Virus record (IMG/VR): IMGVR_UViG_3300009285_002914
Span: 1 to 37,431 of that record
Direction: 5' to 3' (one strand)
Source: a virus
Length of the DNA: 37,431 bases
Below are positions 16,727 to 24,738 of this stretch, piece by piece (the first letter of the stretch is position 1; each line of letters begins with the position of its first letter). The translations under genes were made by a program, and so were the position numbers. The notes under the pieces were generated by a model, which had not been told where the DNA came from, searched no databases, and saw nothing but the letters and a program-made list of their open reading frames with translations.

Positions 16727-18055
16727 TTACGCGCAGTCGATGTTGTAGGCGAGGCCGACGATCTTCTCGGCGGTCGCGTCCATCACGTCGACGAAGTCGA
16801 GGCGCTGAGTCGCGACGATCACGTCCTGATCGGTCTCCATGTAGAGCTCGCGACCGACCTGGACGGTGATGTTGCGGCAATCGCCGTACAGGAAGCCCGG
16901 CCGGTACACGAGCGAGAGCACGCCGTTGTCGGTCGTGACGCCGTCGTACACGCCGCTCGCGTTCGTGTTCTCGCGCTGGAACTCGGAGATGATGAGCGGG
17001 ATGCCGTCGAATTTGCCGAGCTCGCCGGAGAGGATCGTGGCGTTCGCGCCGTACTTATCCACGGTTTGCACCTCGTCGAGCGTGAGAAATTTGTTGAGGT
17101 ACGTGATGATCCCGCAGATCCACGCGAGCTTGTTCGGGTCGACGCCGTATTTGCCCATCAGGGCGCGGAGCGCGCGCAGATTGTCGGCGCTGAACGTCGA
17201 GAGGTCCTTGGTGGCGGTGCCGAGCGCGAGCGCATGCTTCCGCAGCCCTTTCCACGCTTTGCGGCGATCGGTCGAGCCGAGCGCGTGGATGTCCGAGTCC
17301 TGATGCGTCGCGGTCGTATCGCCGTTGAGCGTCGCCTCTTCCTGCGCCTCCGCGAGCGCCTTCACGACTTTCATTTGGGTGTAGGGCAGGATGGCGATAA
17401 TCGCGTCTTCTTGAACCTCCTTCGACACGAGCACGCGCACCGCCAATTTCGCGGCTGTGAATGTGTCGTTTTTCGTGCCGGGAGTCGAGGCGGTGAACTT
17501 GGTCGCCGTATCCGATGTCGATTCCGACGCGAGATAGGCGGTTGCGTCGGTGTACTCGACCGGAATCTTGAAGGGGTTCGTCGGCATCGTAATGCGATCG
17601 TGCAATTTCGCGACCCTCAGTTCGAGATTCACTTTGCGGATCAGTTCGGACGAGAAACCGGTCGGAATCCAGTCGGACCCCTCATTCGAGGTTGCCGTGT
17701 CCATCGCCTTGAAGCGGCGGGATCGCTTGGCTTCATGGAACAACTTGAGCGATTGCACCGGCCGGTTGCACAACCTGGAAGCGAGGAAGAGGAAATCGCA
17801 CATTTCCTTTTCGCTCTTTGCCTGATCGATTACATCGTCGTAGCCGACCGCGAGAGCTTTCGTCTCTCGAGCGTCGTCGAGCGATTTATCGCCGACATCG
17901 AATTCGGCTTTGCGGCCGGCGCGCTGCTGATCGAGTGCGGCCTTTACTGCCGCCTGGATCGCGTCGTTGTTGACGGTGCCTCCGTTCCGCTTTTCGCGGA
18001 CTGCTGTGGTGAGCTCAGCAATTTTCTGTTTGAGCTCGTCAAGATTTGTTGCCAT
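16727..18055 (-). CDS. major capsid protein (HK97 fold)
   Basis: 442 aa. An N-terminal helical delta-like region (1-110, with ELKQKIAELTTAVREK coiled coil) precedes the HK97 core: GSDWIPTGFSSELIRKV, VRVLVSKEVQEDAIIAI, LAWICGIITYLNKFLTLDEVQT, GVLSLVYRPGFLYGDCRNI. The prohead protease directly upstream would remove the delta region, perhaps near FKAMDTATS. AAGGGA lies before the ATG. Confidence 0.92.
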   Translation of the reverse strand: MATNLDELKQKIAELTTAVREKRNGGTVNNDAIQAAVKAALDQQRAGRKAEFDVGDKSLDDARETKALAVGYDDVIDQAKSEKEMCDFLFLASRLCNRPVQSLKLFHEAKRSRRFKAMDTATSNEGSDWIPTGFSSELIRKVNLELRVAKLHDRITMPTNPFKIPVEYTDATAYLASESTSDTATKFTASTPGTKNDTFTAAKLAVRVLVSKEVQEDAIIAILPYTQMKVVKALAEAQEEATLNGDTTATHQDSDIHALGSTDRRKAWKGLRKHALALGTATKDLSTFSADNLRALRALMGKYGVDPNKLAWICGIITYLNKFLTLDEVQTVDKYGANATILSGELGKFDGIPLIISEFQRENTNASGVYDGVTTDNGVLSLVYRPGFLYGDCRNITVQVGRELYMETDQDVIVATQRLDFVDVMDATAEKIVGLAYNIDCA

Positions 18056-18070
18056 CTATTTTTCCCTTTC

Positions 18071-18106
18071 ATGGACGTTGGACTTTGGACTTTAGACTTT
18101 GGACTA
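18071..18106. repeat. TTGGAC-type iterated repeat
   Basis: GTTGGACTTTGGACTTTAGAC and further units in the gap between protease and capsid genes; followed by a GGGGCTGCGCCCC mini-hairpin at about 18136-18148. Confidence 0.7.
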
Positions 18107-18146
18107 TCGGTTGCCGGCATCGCCGGCGCATCGCGGGGCTGCGCCC

Positions 18147-18962
18147 CTAAATTTCGTCGTTCTTTATGGCGGCGGCCACCTCCTCGATTGCGGGAGTTAA
18201 TGCTTCGGCGATTTCGTTTTCTTCCTGCGCTATTTCGCCCGCGGCCGCGATCGCAACCGCAGCCGGCGAGAAAAGGTCGGACGCGTCGGGTTCGGGCACG
18301 GCACGCCGTGCCCCTACATCGAATAGGTCCTTGCAGGCGGCGCGCAGCTCGTCGTTTTCCTCGAGGATGCGCCGCATCTCATCGAGCGTCGGCTCGAGGT
18401 CGCTGCCGCGCTGAACCGCTTTCGCCAGGTTGAACAAGCAATGCCGGTTTGCCGGCACGGAGACGACGGAAATCTCATACAGGCGCACCCTCAATAGATG
18501 CAGCACGCCGTCGATAGTCTTCTCCTCGACTACGTCGTAGCCGATCGAGAACGCGCGGAGGATGCCGTCCTTGACGAGCTTGATCACATTTTCGGCGGCG
18601 CTCGAGATGAACGCGCGCACCCAGAGACCCATCTCGGTGATCTCGTAATCGACAATCTTGCCGATCGGATTCGACCAGTCATGCATATAGCAGAGCACGG
18701 GATTCTCCATGAACTCCTTGATCGAGTCGGCGAACGCGACCGGTTCGACGATCTCGCCGGTCCGGTCGAGATCGCTCGTCGAAGCGTAGCCCTCGACGAA
18801 TATGCCGGCGGCGCCCTTGGAGTCTTTCCCTTCGATGATCGAGTCGGGCAGAAATTTCGCGTGAACCTCGAAGCGGCGGGTAGCGAGTTCCATTTTTCCG
18901 AGGACCTCCTTTTTCAGCCTGCGGCCGAGGCCGCGCGATATGAGCGGATTCTTGATCTTCAT
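18147..18962 (-). CDS. prohead protease (S78/U35 type)
   Basis: 271 aa from the ATG at 18962. Catalytic pattern of HK97-type prohead proteases: His94 in CYMHDWSNPIG, Ser139 in LRAFSIGYDVV, and a Glu at 163 in LYEISVVSVPAN. The acidic helical C-terminus (about 180-271) could act as a scaffold. A GGGCACGGC-type palindrome (18294-18320) is read in frame as GARRAVP in that tail. The start lies inside a TCCGTG-type repeat and no strong ribosome-binding site is visible; an internal ATG (MELATRRFEV, residue 24) is an alternative start. Confidence 0.88.
   Translation of the reverse strand: MKIKNPLISRGLGRRLKKEVLGKMELATRRFEVHAKFLPDSIIEGKDSKGAAGIFVEGYASTSDLDRTGEIVEPVAFADSIKEFMENPVLCYMHDWSNPIGKIVDYEITEMGLWVRAFISSAAENVIKLVKDGILRAFSIGYDVVEEKTIDGVLHLLRVRLYEISVVSVPANRHCLFNLAKAVQRGSDLEPTLDEMRRILEENDELRAACKDLFDVGARRAVPEPDASDLFSPAAVAIAAAGEIAQEENEIAEALTPAIEEVAAAIKNDEI
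18294..18320. repeat. GGGCACGGC-palindrome, copy 1 (in protease gene)
   Basis: GGGCACGGCACGCCGTGCCC then CTACATC, read in frame within the protease C-terminal tail. Confidence 0.8.
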
Positions 18963-18995
18963 AATCCGTGACAATCCGTGTTAATCCGTGGTTAA
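18961..18995. repeat. TCCGTG-type repeat
   Basis: AATCCGTG three times and GGTTAA between portal stop and protease start; the last bases form the portal stop codon region. Confidence 0.8.
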
Positions 18996-21298
18996 TCGCC
19001 CGACCACAGTTCGTCGGGCAGCTCGTACTCGCCGTCCTTGCCGATCGAGGGCCAGGTGTCGCACTCGCAATTGATCGACTCCTCGGGCCCGAGACCCGGA
19101 TCGCCCGGCCCGTCGGCGTAGTACGAGCCGACGCGGAATTTCTCGCCCGCCGAAACGTTGATGGTCGCTCCGTCGAGCTCGATATGGTTCGGGCGCCCGT
19201 TCGGATTCCCACTGTGGCGCCACTCGTTGTAGCGCACGTCCGCCCGTTTGAACATCTCGCGCTGCGCGTTCTGAGCGATGTGATGTGTCTCCGTTTTCGC
19301 CGTCCGCTCGGCGCGCCAGGCGGTGTCGTAATTAAAGAGCCGCTGGATCTTGGCGACGAGCTCGGCATCGGTCGCCTGCTGGTACCGCCCGAAATATTCG
19401 TTGGTCAGCAACTCGAGCAGGCCGTCATACGTCTCGTCGGTCGCATGCGCGAGCCAGAACGCGCGCCGATCCGCGAGCTGCTTGAGGATGTTGTCGTCAA
19501 CCAGGACGAATTCTTTTTTCTCTGACCGGTCCGACAGGGCGGCCTTGTCGGACGCATCGGACAGGTCGGACAGGTCCGACATCTTCAGCGCCTTGGCCGC
19601 AGCTCGCAGTTTACGGGCGCCGAATTTTGCGCCCTTCTCGTAGACGCTTTTATACGGATCCGCGAAATCGGCCTCGAGGCGGCGACTGCTCGCGATCTCT
19701 TTGGGATCGAACCCGGAGAACAGCGCGCGCACGATTGCGCGATCGCGGTTCGCGTCGCGCAGGGGACTGTCCCCGGAATTACGGACCGCGTCTTTTGCGG
19801 TCGTAGATTCGGGACTGTCCCCATGTCCAGCTCCGCCCCCGGATTTCACCGGCTCGGTCGATTGCGCGTACGCGCGCAGGCGCGAGAGGCGCCCATCCGA
19901 TTTGAGCCAGCGCACCATCTCGGCGGCGAGATCGCCGAACAGCGCTTTCGCCGGACGATAAATCGCCGGCATCTGCCGCGTCACGTCGTAATGGCCGATG
20001 CTCTTGGACCTTGGACCTTGGACCTTGGCCCCTGGCCCTTGGACCTTGGACCTTGGACTTGGCAACGCAAGCTGCCCCGGGATGCCCGGCGATGCCGGCT
20101 CCGGCGGCTGATCGCCCCACTCGACCGGCGGCAGATTATCGGCTGCTCGCAGCTCATTGATCGTCCTCAGGCCCGACCGCACCAGGATATTCTCGCGCGT
20201 CGCCTTCTGATTCTGGTCCTCTCGCAGCGCCTCGACGTTCGATAGGTCGAACTCGACGTAGAGGCTCGAATCATTGAAATGCGGGACGAAGCCTTGATTG
20301 AGCGCTTCCTGGATTTTCACGAGCAGCGGCACGATCCGGTTTTTCCAGAACATGCTTTGCTGCTCTTTTGCGTTGGCATAATTCGCGTACTCGAATATGC
20401 CTACGATCGCGGGCGGCACGCGGAACACGGCGCAGATTTCCTCGCGATTCATTTTGCGGAGCTCGACGAACGTCATATCCCGCATCGTCGGCTGCGTTGG
20501 TTTGTATTTCAGGCCCTCGGACAGGATCGCGATGCGATGAGAGCGCTGCCGGCCACTGTGGACTTCCTCCCATCGTTTGCGCGCGAGCTTGGCGGAGTCC
20601 TCATCGAGCGGCTGATCCGTCTCGAGAGCGCCTCCGGGAGTTGCATCATATTTAAAGAAACTTTCGTTATAGCTTTGCGCCCAGGTGTCGATCGTGACGA
20701 TGCGGCTGCCCGCCTGGTACGAGCCGATCCCGTAATGCTCGCCATGATTTTCGCTATCCGGATTCCAGTATTTCAGGAGGAACACGTCCTCACGATCGAG
20801 CGCAATCTCGCGACCGTTGACTTCATAGATGAATCCGCGAATGAATTCGACCTTGTCGGGCACGATCGTTACGCGCGCCGGATGCAGCGGATAGAGCGCG
20901 ATCGGTTTGCCGGCGCCGTTGCGCTCGATCTCCCAGTAGGATGTCCCGTAGAGCTCGAGCGAGCCGCACGTCCATTCCCAGAGATCCGTGCGCGTGAGAT
21001 ACGGATTCACATTCCAAAACAATTCCGAGATCGCTCCCTCGATCGGGCGGCTCTCGGAGCCGCGCTGGCGATACTCGCTGAGCGGTACGCTCGCGACGGC
21101 GGTCATGATCGCATTCACGCAGGCATACACCCACGAGACGTTGCGGTAGCCCTTCGCCGGATTGAGGAAATTAAACGGCTGCTCGATGCCGAGCTTCTCC
21201 TCGTAATCCTGCACGAGCAGCGGCAGCGTTTGCGATGATTTCTGACGCGGCGCCGAGCCCTCGAAATTGAGCTTAAACCGTCCGATCTCGATTTTCAC
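18992..21298 (-). CDS. portal protein fused to a Mu gpF/SPP1 gp7-like minor head domain
   Basis: 768 aa. Residues 1-400 are a phage portal (NVSWVYACVNAIMTAVASVPL, GNGAGKPIALYPLHP-like wing, FRVPPAIVGIFEYANYANAKEQQ). The C-terminal 150 residues are the minor head domain ending with the characteristic INCECDTWP. These are usually separate adjacent genes. The linker holds three unrelated repeat-derived segments at about 412-432, 491-513 and 572-591. The GTG start at 21298 is chosen because its G is the last base of the preceding stop (TAGTG) and GGGG lies 9 bases upstream. Confidence 0.88.
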   Translation of the reverse strand: MKIEIGRFKLNFEGSAPRQKSSQTLPLLVQDYEEKLGIEQPFNFLNPAKGYRNVSWVYACVNAIMTAVASVPLSEYRQRGSESRPIEGAISELFWNVNPYLTRTDLWEWTCGSLELYGTSYWEIERNGAGKPIALYPLHPARVTIVPDKVEFIRGFIYEVNGREIALDREDVFLLKYWNPDSENHGEHYGIGSYQAGSRIVTIDTWAQSYNESFFKYDATPGGALETDQPLDEDSAKLARKRWEEVHSGRQRSHRIAILSEGLKYKPTQPTMRDMTFVELRKMNREEICAVFRVPPAIVGIFEYANYANAKEQQSMFWKNRIVPLLVKIQEALNQGFVPHFNDSSLYVEFDLSNVEALREDQNQKATRENILVRSGLRTINELRAADNLPPVEWGDQPPEPASPGIPGQLALPSPRSKVQGPGAKVQGPRSKSIGHYDVTRQMPAIYRPAKALFGDLAAEMVRWLKSDGRLSRLRAYAQSTEPVKSGGGAGHGDSPESTTAKDAVRNSGDSPLRDANRDRAIVRALFSGFDPKEIASSRRLEADFADPYKSVYEKGAKFGARKLRAAAKALKMSDLSDLSDASDKAALSDRSEKKEFVLVDDNILKQLADRRAFWLAHATDETYDGLLELLTNEYFGRYQQATDAELVAKIQRLFNYDTAWRAERTAKTETHHIAQNAQREMFKRADVRYNEWRHSGNPNGRPNHIELDGATINVSAGEKFRVGSYYADGPGDPGLGPEESINCECDTWPSIGKDGEYELPDELWSGD
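19521..19580. repeat. TCCGAC-type repeat inside the portal gene
   Basis: Read in frame as KMSDLSDLSDASDK... in the linker before the gp7-like domain. Confidence 0.8.
19762..19822. repeat. GGGGACTGTCCCC hairpin repeat, copy 3 (in portal)
   Basis: Full-length copy: GGGGACTGTCCCC at one end, stem GACCGC/GCGGTC, and GGGACTGTCCCC at the other end. Read in frame as HGDSPESTTAKDAVRNSGDS. Confidence 0.85.
20002..20061. repeat. TTGGAC-type repeat inside the portal gene
   Basis: Read in frame as SKVQGPGAKVQGPRSKS at the portal/linker boundary. Confidence 0.85.
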
Positions 21299-21471
21299 TA
21301 TGCAATCCCCTGGGGACATGACTCCGGTCGTGTCCCCACCACTGCAGAAGGCCCTACGACCCGTTTATAAACGTTTATAAACGGGGTAATCCATTCAGCC
21401 CTGTATCCCAACACGGCAAAACCGGCCTGCGCGATCCTCGACGCTCTGATGTCACATTCAACGATTCCCAT
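21298..21471 (-). CDS. small protein between terminase and portal
   Basis: 57 aa (MGIVECDIRASRIAQAGFAVLGY... ending SCPQGIA). Coupled at both sides: its ATG overlaps the terminase stop (TAATG at 21469-21473), and its TAG overlaps the portal GTG (TAGTG). The C-terminus is encoded by a 26-bp palindromic element (GTRPESCP), and the middle by a perfect palindrome (21360-21385). No family recognised. The exact stop/start overlaps are the main evidence that it is translated. Confidence 0.55.
   Translation of the reverse strand: MGIVECDIRASRIAQAGFAVLGYRAEWITPFINVYKRVVGPSAVVGTRPESCPQGIA
21312..21337. repeat. 26-bp palindromic element, copy 3
   Basis: Arms GGGGACATGA and TCGTGTCCCC; read in the 57-aa gene as GTRPESCP. 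Its last bases lie 14 bases before the portal GTG. Confidence 0.85.
21360..21385. repeat. perfect 26-bp AT-rich palindrome
   Basis: CCCGTTTATAAAC followed by its exact reverse complement, made of two GTTTATAAAC units. Not a copy of the other repeat families in the window. Confidence 0.8.
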
Positions 21472-23288
21472 TAATACACCATCGGGCCGGAGCCCTTACC
21501 GGTTGAAATCGCGAGATCGAGCGCGTCGAACAGGTCGTCGTGCTCGGCGCCCGGAAACGCGAGCAACTCGTTAACGAGTGCATCGAGCCCCTTCAGGAAA
21601 ATGATCTGGCCGTTCTCGAATAACCCCGAGAGCTTCATCGCGCGGGTCACCTTGTCCTTGTGCGTCATGACCTGGCGCACGCGCACGCCGCTGTCGCGGG
21701 CCTCCTGCGCCATGACGGCCTGGTATGCGTTCGCCTCGATCGCGACGCGGATCGCGTCGAACTGTCGAAACTTCTGCGCGATGGTCGCCGTCTGTTGCCT
21801 GAATGAGAGACGCTGAGCGTAGGCGTCGAGGACATACCACTCTTTTTTTCTGACGTCCTGGGCAACCGTCACATGCGCGAAATAGTCGCTCGTCTCCCTC
21901 GTTCCAATTGCCAGGTCGACGCCCTGGAAGATGCGCAGGGTTTCCAGCGGCGGTATCTCGACTCTCGTTATGAACCGCATCCAGTGGTACTTGAAGATCG
22001 AGCCCTTCATCGCGTCGGTATCGTTCTGATACTGCGCATTGAAGATTATCGAGCCGAGATCGGCGCGGATTTTGCGTAAGCGCGCAATGGAAAACAGGCC
22101 AGGCCAGGCCGAAACTTCGCGTCCGGATTTATTTTCGATCGCGCGCAGCACAAGCGTGGAATCGACGATCGCGTCGGCTATCAACGTATGATACATATCG
22201 GAGAAATGATAGCGTGTACCGACGAATTCCTCGCGGCCCTCAGGCATCAGGCACGGCCGGAATTTGGTCTTGTATTTCTTCACGAGGCGCTCTTGCTGGT
22301 ACTGAGTCCGCGCGTTCTCCTCGGAGACCGGATCGTCGTAGAGCATCACGTCAAAATGACGGCCGACGACGGCTCGATCGAAGCCCCACGCCTCGATGGT
22401 GCCCTCGCGAAATATGCGCTTGCGCTGCGCTATCGTGATCAGCGCCTCCGTCCATTTGGTTTTGCCGTCGTAAAATTTGCCGAACAACCAGATGAGATCC
22501 TCGTTCGTCATCAATATATTGATGATTTCATAAAGAAACGCGCGCGCCTGGTGCGCCGTTTCTGAGATGATCGCGACCCTGATGTCGTGATCCTTGAGAA
22601 CGAAATGGATCGCTCGCGTGACAGTGAGTATGGTTGATTTGCCAAAGCCCCGCGGCGCCAGCGTCAGCGGCCTCTTTGCCGTTGCGACGTGAACGAGCAT
22701 TTTCTTGTGGATTCGCGCCACCTGGAAGCCCAGGAGCCGCGCCACATTCTCCGGCGCTTCGAGCACCCACTCGCGCAGGTACCCGCGCCAGAACTCCTCC
22801 ATGATCGAGGGCGCCGGCTCTTCCTCCTCCGTAGCGCAGGCATCCTGCCTGCTCAGTTGCTCCATCCGTTTCTGATAATCGATCCGGTGCATCAGATCGA
22901 GGCGCTCGCGCTCCGAGGCGCGGAGCTGATGCGTCAGACGCGAGTGCTGCTCGACCGTATTTTTCTTGTCCTTCATGCGCGCTTGCAGCAGCCCGATCAA
23001 CTCGTCGTAATCGGCGAGCGTCTTATCCGCGTTTTCCATATAGCGCCTGAGATCTCCGTCCAAGAGTTTCTTGTCCGAGCGCGTGCGCCTCTTGCGCGGG
23101 CGGACCGCGACGGTCAACTCGTAGACCCGCTTCTTCGAGATCCCGAATTTCTTCGCGAGACGCTCGGCGCAGCGGGCGGCGGCGGAATCCTCGAGCCCGC
23201 TCATCTGCGCGACGATGTAGCTCCGATCGTTCGGATGCAAATTGCGGCACGACTTTGGACCTTGGACTTTGGACTTTGGACTCTTCAT
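21471..23288 (-). CDS. terminase large subunit with N-terminal helix-turn-helix region
   Basis: 605 aa. Walker A LAPRGFGKST (about 210-219), Walker B FDVMLYDD (312-319), and RNase H-like nuclease acids: D458 in GVDLAIG, E519 in AIEAN, D584/D585/D588 in HDDLFDALDLA. Residues 20-150 hold a small-terminase-like helix-turn-helix (AERLAKKFGISKKRVYELTV) and coiled coil. No separate small-terminase gene lies nearby, so the two subunits may be fused. Start is coupled to the previous stop (TAATG). The N-terminus (SPKSKVQGPKS) and a SRQDACAT segment are repeat-encoded. Confidence 0.92.
   Translation of the reverse strand: MKSPKSKVQGPKSCRNLHPNDRSYIVAQMSGLEDSAAARCAERLAKKFGISKKRVYELTVAVRPRKRRTRSDKKLLDGDLRRYMENADKTLADYDELIGLLQARMKDKKNTVEQHSRLTHQLRASERERLDLMHRIDYQKRMEQLSRQDACATEEEEPAPSIMEEFWRGYLREWVLEAPENVARLLGFQVARIHKKMLVHVATAKRPLTLAPRGFGKSTILTVTRAIHFVLKDHDIRVAIISETAHQARAFLYEIINILMTNEDLIWLFGKFYDGKTKWTEALITIAQRKRIFREGTIEAWGFDRAVVGRHFDVMLYDDPVSEENARTQYQQERLVKKYKTKFRPCLMPEGREEFVGTRYHFSDMYHTLIADAIVDSTLVLRAIENKSGREVSAWPGLFSIARLRKIRADLGSIIFNAQYQNDTDAMKGSIFKYHWMRFITRVEIPPLETLRIFQGVDLAIGTRETSDYFAHVTVAQDVRKKEWYVLDAYAQRLSFRQQTATIAQKFRQFDAIRVAIEANAYQAVMAQEARDSGVRVRQVMTHKDKVTRAMKLSGLFENGQIIFLKGLDALVNELLAFPGAEHDDLFDALDLAISTGKGSGPMVY
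22831..22852. repeat. CAGGCATCCTGCCTG mini-palindrome in terminase
   Basis: GTAGCGCAGGCATCCTGCCT: stem CAGGCA/TGCCTG. Read in frame as SRQDACAT between the N-terminal and ATPase domains. Confidence 0.65.
23251..23284. repeat. TTGGAC-type repeat at the terminase N-terminus
   Basis: Encodes residues 2-13 of the terminase in frame (SPKSKVQGPKS). Confidence 0.8.
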
Positions 23289-23560
23289 TACTTTCCCTGC
23301 ATCAGCGCGTCGACCGGCGCGCTCATCGGCATGTTGATCGTCGGATCGATCGAGAGTGCGTTGATGTCGGGCATCTCGGCGCCCGCCTTCGAGATCTTGT
23401 GGCCGTCCGGAAACTCCGCCGACGCATTCGTGAACGGCGGACTCTTCAGCGTGATTGTGCGGCCATCCTCTGAGACGGTCGCAACCGTCGCGCAGCCGGC
23501 GACAAACAGGAAGATCAGTAGGGGCACGGCATGCCGTGCCCGAAAGCTCGGTTTACGCAA
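23288..23560 (-). CDS. small lipoprotein (spanin-like)
   Basis: 90 aa. Lipobox FVAGC after a hydrophobic LLIFLF stretch, so the mature protein would start at Cys24 and be lipid-anchored. In a lysis cassette this size and topology suits an outer-membrane spanin, but no spanin sequence signature is visible. TTG start with AGGAGG about 11 bases upstream. The n-region RARHAVP is encoded by a GGGCACGGC-type palindrome (23522-23541). Confidence 0.65.
   Translation of the reverse strand: MRKPSFRARHAVPLLIFLFVAGCATVATVSEDGRTITLKSPPFTNASAEFPDGHKISKAGAEMPDINALSIDPTINMPMSAPVDALMQGK
23522..23541. repeat. GGGCACGGC-palindrome, copy 2 (in lipoprotein signal)
   Basis: GGGCACGGCATGCCGTGCCC, a perfect palindrome read as ARHAVP within the signal peptide. 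Confidence 0.85.
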
Positions 23561-24152
23561 GCGTCATCACCCTCCTCAGATTCGGCGATTTCAGGAAATG
23601 GGCCGGCCACACCCAGGCGTCGCGCATGTTGCTCGCGGTGATCGCGTTCTCGTACGGCACGCGCACGCCGGGCAGCCCCTTCAAATTCGCCACGCGCGAC
23701 GCGGCCTCGGAGCAGATGACCGAATCGCTGTCATCCAGCAGCGGCTTGCGCGTGGGCGTCGAATAGCGAAACAATATTTTCGTGGTCGCTGAGATGATGT
23801 TGCCCCAGCCGTAGTCCCATTCCTCGTCGGCCATCTCATACATGCGGTAGATCATGATTTCCTGCGCGCGCCCGAGGGCGTCGGACTCGAACAGCTTTTC
23901 CCAATCGAGCCGCATGATGCAGAGAATCCCGCGCTTGCGCAGGCTGAACGGATTCTGCACGAACCCGCGCGCGACGGCCTCGAAGTGTGTGAGGCGCGCG
24001 CCCGCACGATGCGCGATCGAGACGTGCGACGGCCCGCGCGTTGCGAGCTGGATCGCGCCCGCAAACAGATTCAGCGGATTCGCCGGCCACCCTTTCCAGA
24101 GGATGAAATCGAGCGTCTGAATCCGCGACTCCAGATTCTTTGTGCCTATCAT
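23553..24152 (-). CDS. permuted papain-like (NlpC/P60-superfamily) hydrolase
   Basis: 199 aa from the ATG at 24152, which overlaps the endolysin stop (ATGA). Motifs of the circularly permuted NlpC/P60 (YiiX/YaeF-like) group: RGPSHVSIAH with His43, LTHFEAVARG with Glu58, and DSVICSEAASRV with Cys147. The order His then Cys marks the permuted fold. Could cleave peptidoglycan peptides or lipoprotein/acyl links; lysis is suggested by its neighbours. Confidence 0.72.
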   Translation of the reverse strand: MIGTKNLESRIQTLDFILWKGWPANPLNLFAGAIQLATRGPSHVSIAHRAGARLTHFEAVARGFVQNPFSLRKRGILCIMRLDWEKLFESDALGRAQEIMIYRMYEMADEEWDYGWGNIISATTKILFRYSTPTRKPLLDDSDSVICSEAASRVANLKGLPGVRVPYENAITASNMRDAWVWPAHFLKSPNLRRVMTLA

Positions 24153-24691
24153 TCGACAACCTTCAGCAGTCGCTTTCTCCCCGGATACGGCAGCCCGACG
24201 TGGATGTACGATTTGTCCTCGTCCTGGCGCAGCGTCAATTTCAGCTCGATCCACGCGTGCGGCAATTCGTCGCGCATGAAGTTAAACACCTTGCGGAGCA
24301 ACTCGTTTTGTTTGCACTTGCTGAGGCCTCCGAAGTCCCGCGCCTCGCGGGATCCGACATGTCCGACTGGTCCGACAATAAAATCACAGAACCCGCCCAC
24401 CATATGCCCGCTCGTCTTCGAGCCCTTGACCGCCCGATTGAGTTCGGGACTGCGGATGCCCGACGTGATGAACAGCCCGATCTCCGGCTTTCCCATCAAT
24501 TGATTCAGGTGCGCGCGCGCGGGCTCGAGGATCGTTGCGCACAACAGGTACGCGCGTGTCACCTGGACGGGCGACGGCTGCAGCGCGTCCGCGAGCGCCG
24601 GATACTGCGCCGACACCAGGAACTCGCCGATATCGAAATGGTCCGTGAGCTGCATGTTGCGATCGAGTTGTGTCATGGGATTTTTAACCAC
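24149..24691 (-). CDS. endolysin, M15-type peptidase
   Basis: 180 aa. Zinc peptidase M15 pattern: SGIRSPELNRAVKGSKTSGHMVGGFCDF gives His96 and Asp103, and SYIHVGLP gives His164. M15 endolysins cut the peptide cross-links of peptidoglycan. A 42-bp repeat shared with the DUF3102 gene is inserted in frame between the ligands (about residues 107-126, VGSREARDFGGLSK). GTG start is uncertain; MTQLDRN (residue 6) is an alternative, and a TCCGTG-type repeat occupies the upstream region. Confidence 0.85.
   Translation of the reverse strand: MVKNPMTQLDRNMQLTDHFDIGEFLVSAQYPALADALQPSPVQVTRAYLLCATILEPARAHLNQLMGKPEIGLFITSGIRSPELNRAVKGSKTSGHMVGGFCDFIVGPVGHVGSREARDFGGLSKCKQNELLRKVFNFMRDELPHAWIELKLTLRQDEDKSYIHVGLPYPGRKRLLKVVE
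24317..24375. repeat. 42-bp repeat plus TCCGAC units in the endolysin
   Basis: 24317-24358 matches 32237-32278 at 41 of 42 bases, including a CCCGCG/CGCGGG hairpin, and runs on into TCCGAC units. Confidence 0.85.
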
Positions 24692-24733
24692 GGATGTTTT
24701 TTAACCACGGATTTTCACGGATTAACACGGATC
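24681..24733. repeat. TCCGTG-type repeat
   Basis: AACCACGGAT and CACGGATT units covering the start of the endolysin gene and the gap before it. Confidence 0.75.
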
Positions 24734-24738
24734 TCTCC

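Noticed and set aside
16601-18433. Long + strand frame (610 codons) opposite capsid and protease
   Set aside because: Antisense to two confidently assigned genes and crosses their boundary, with no motif of its own.
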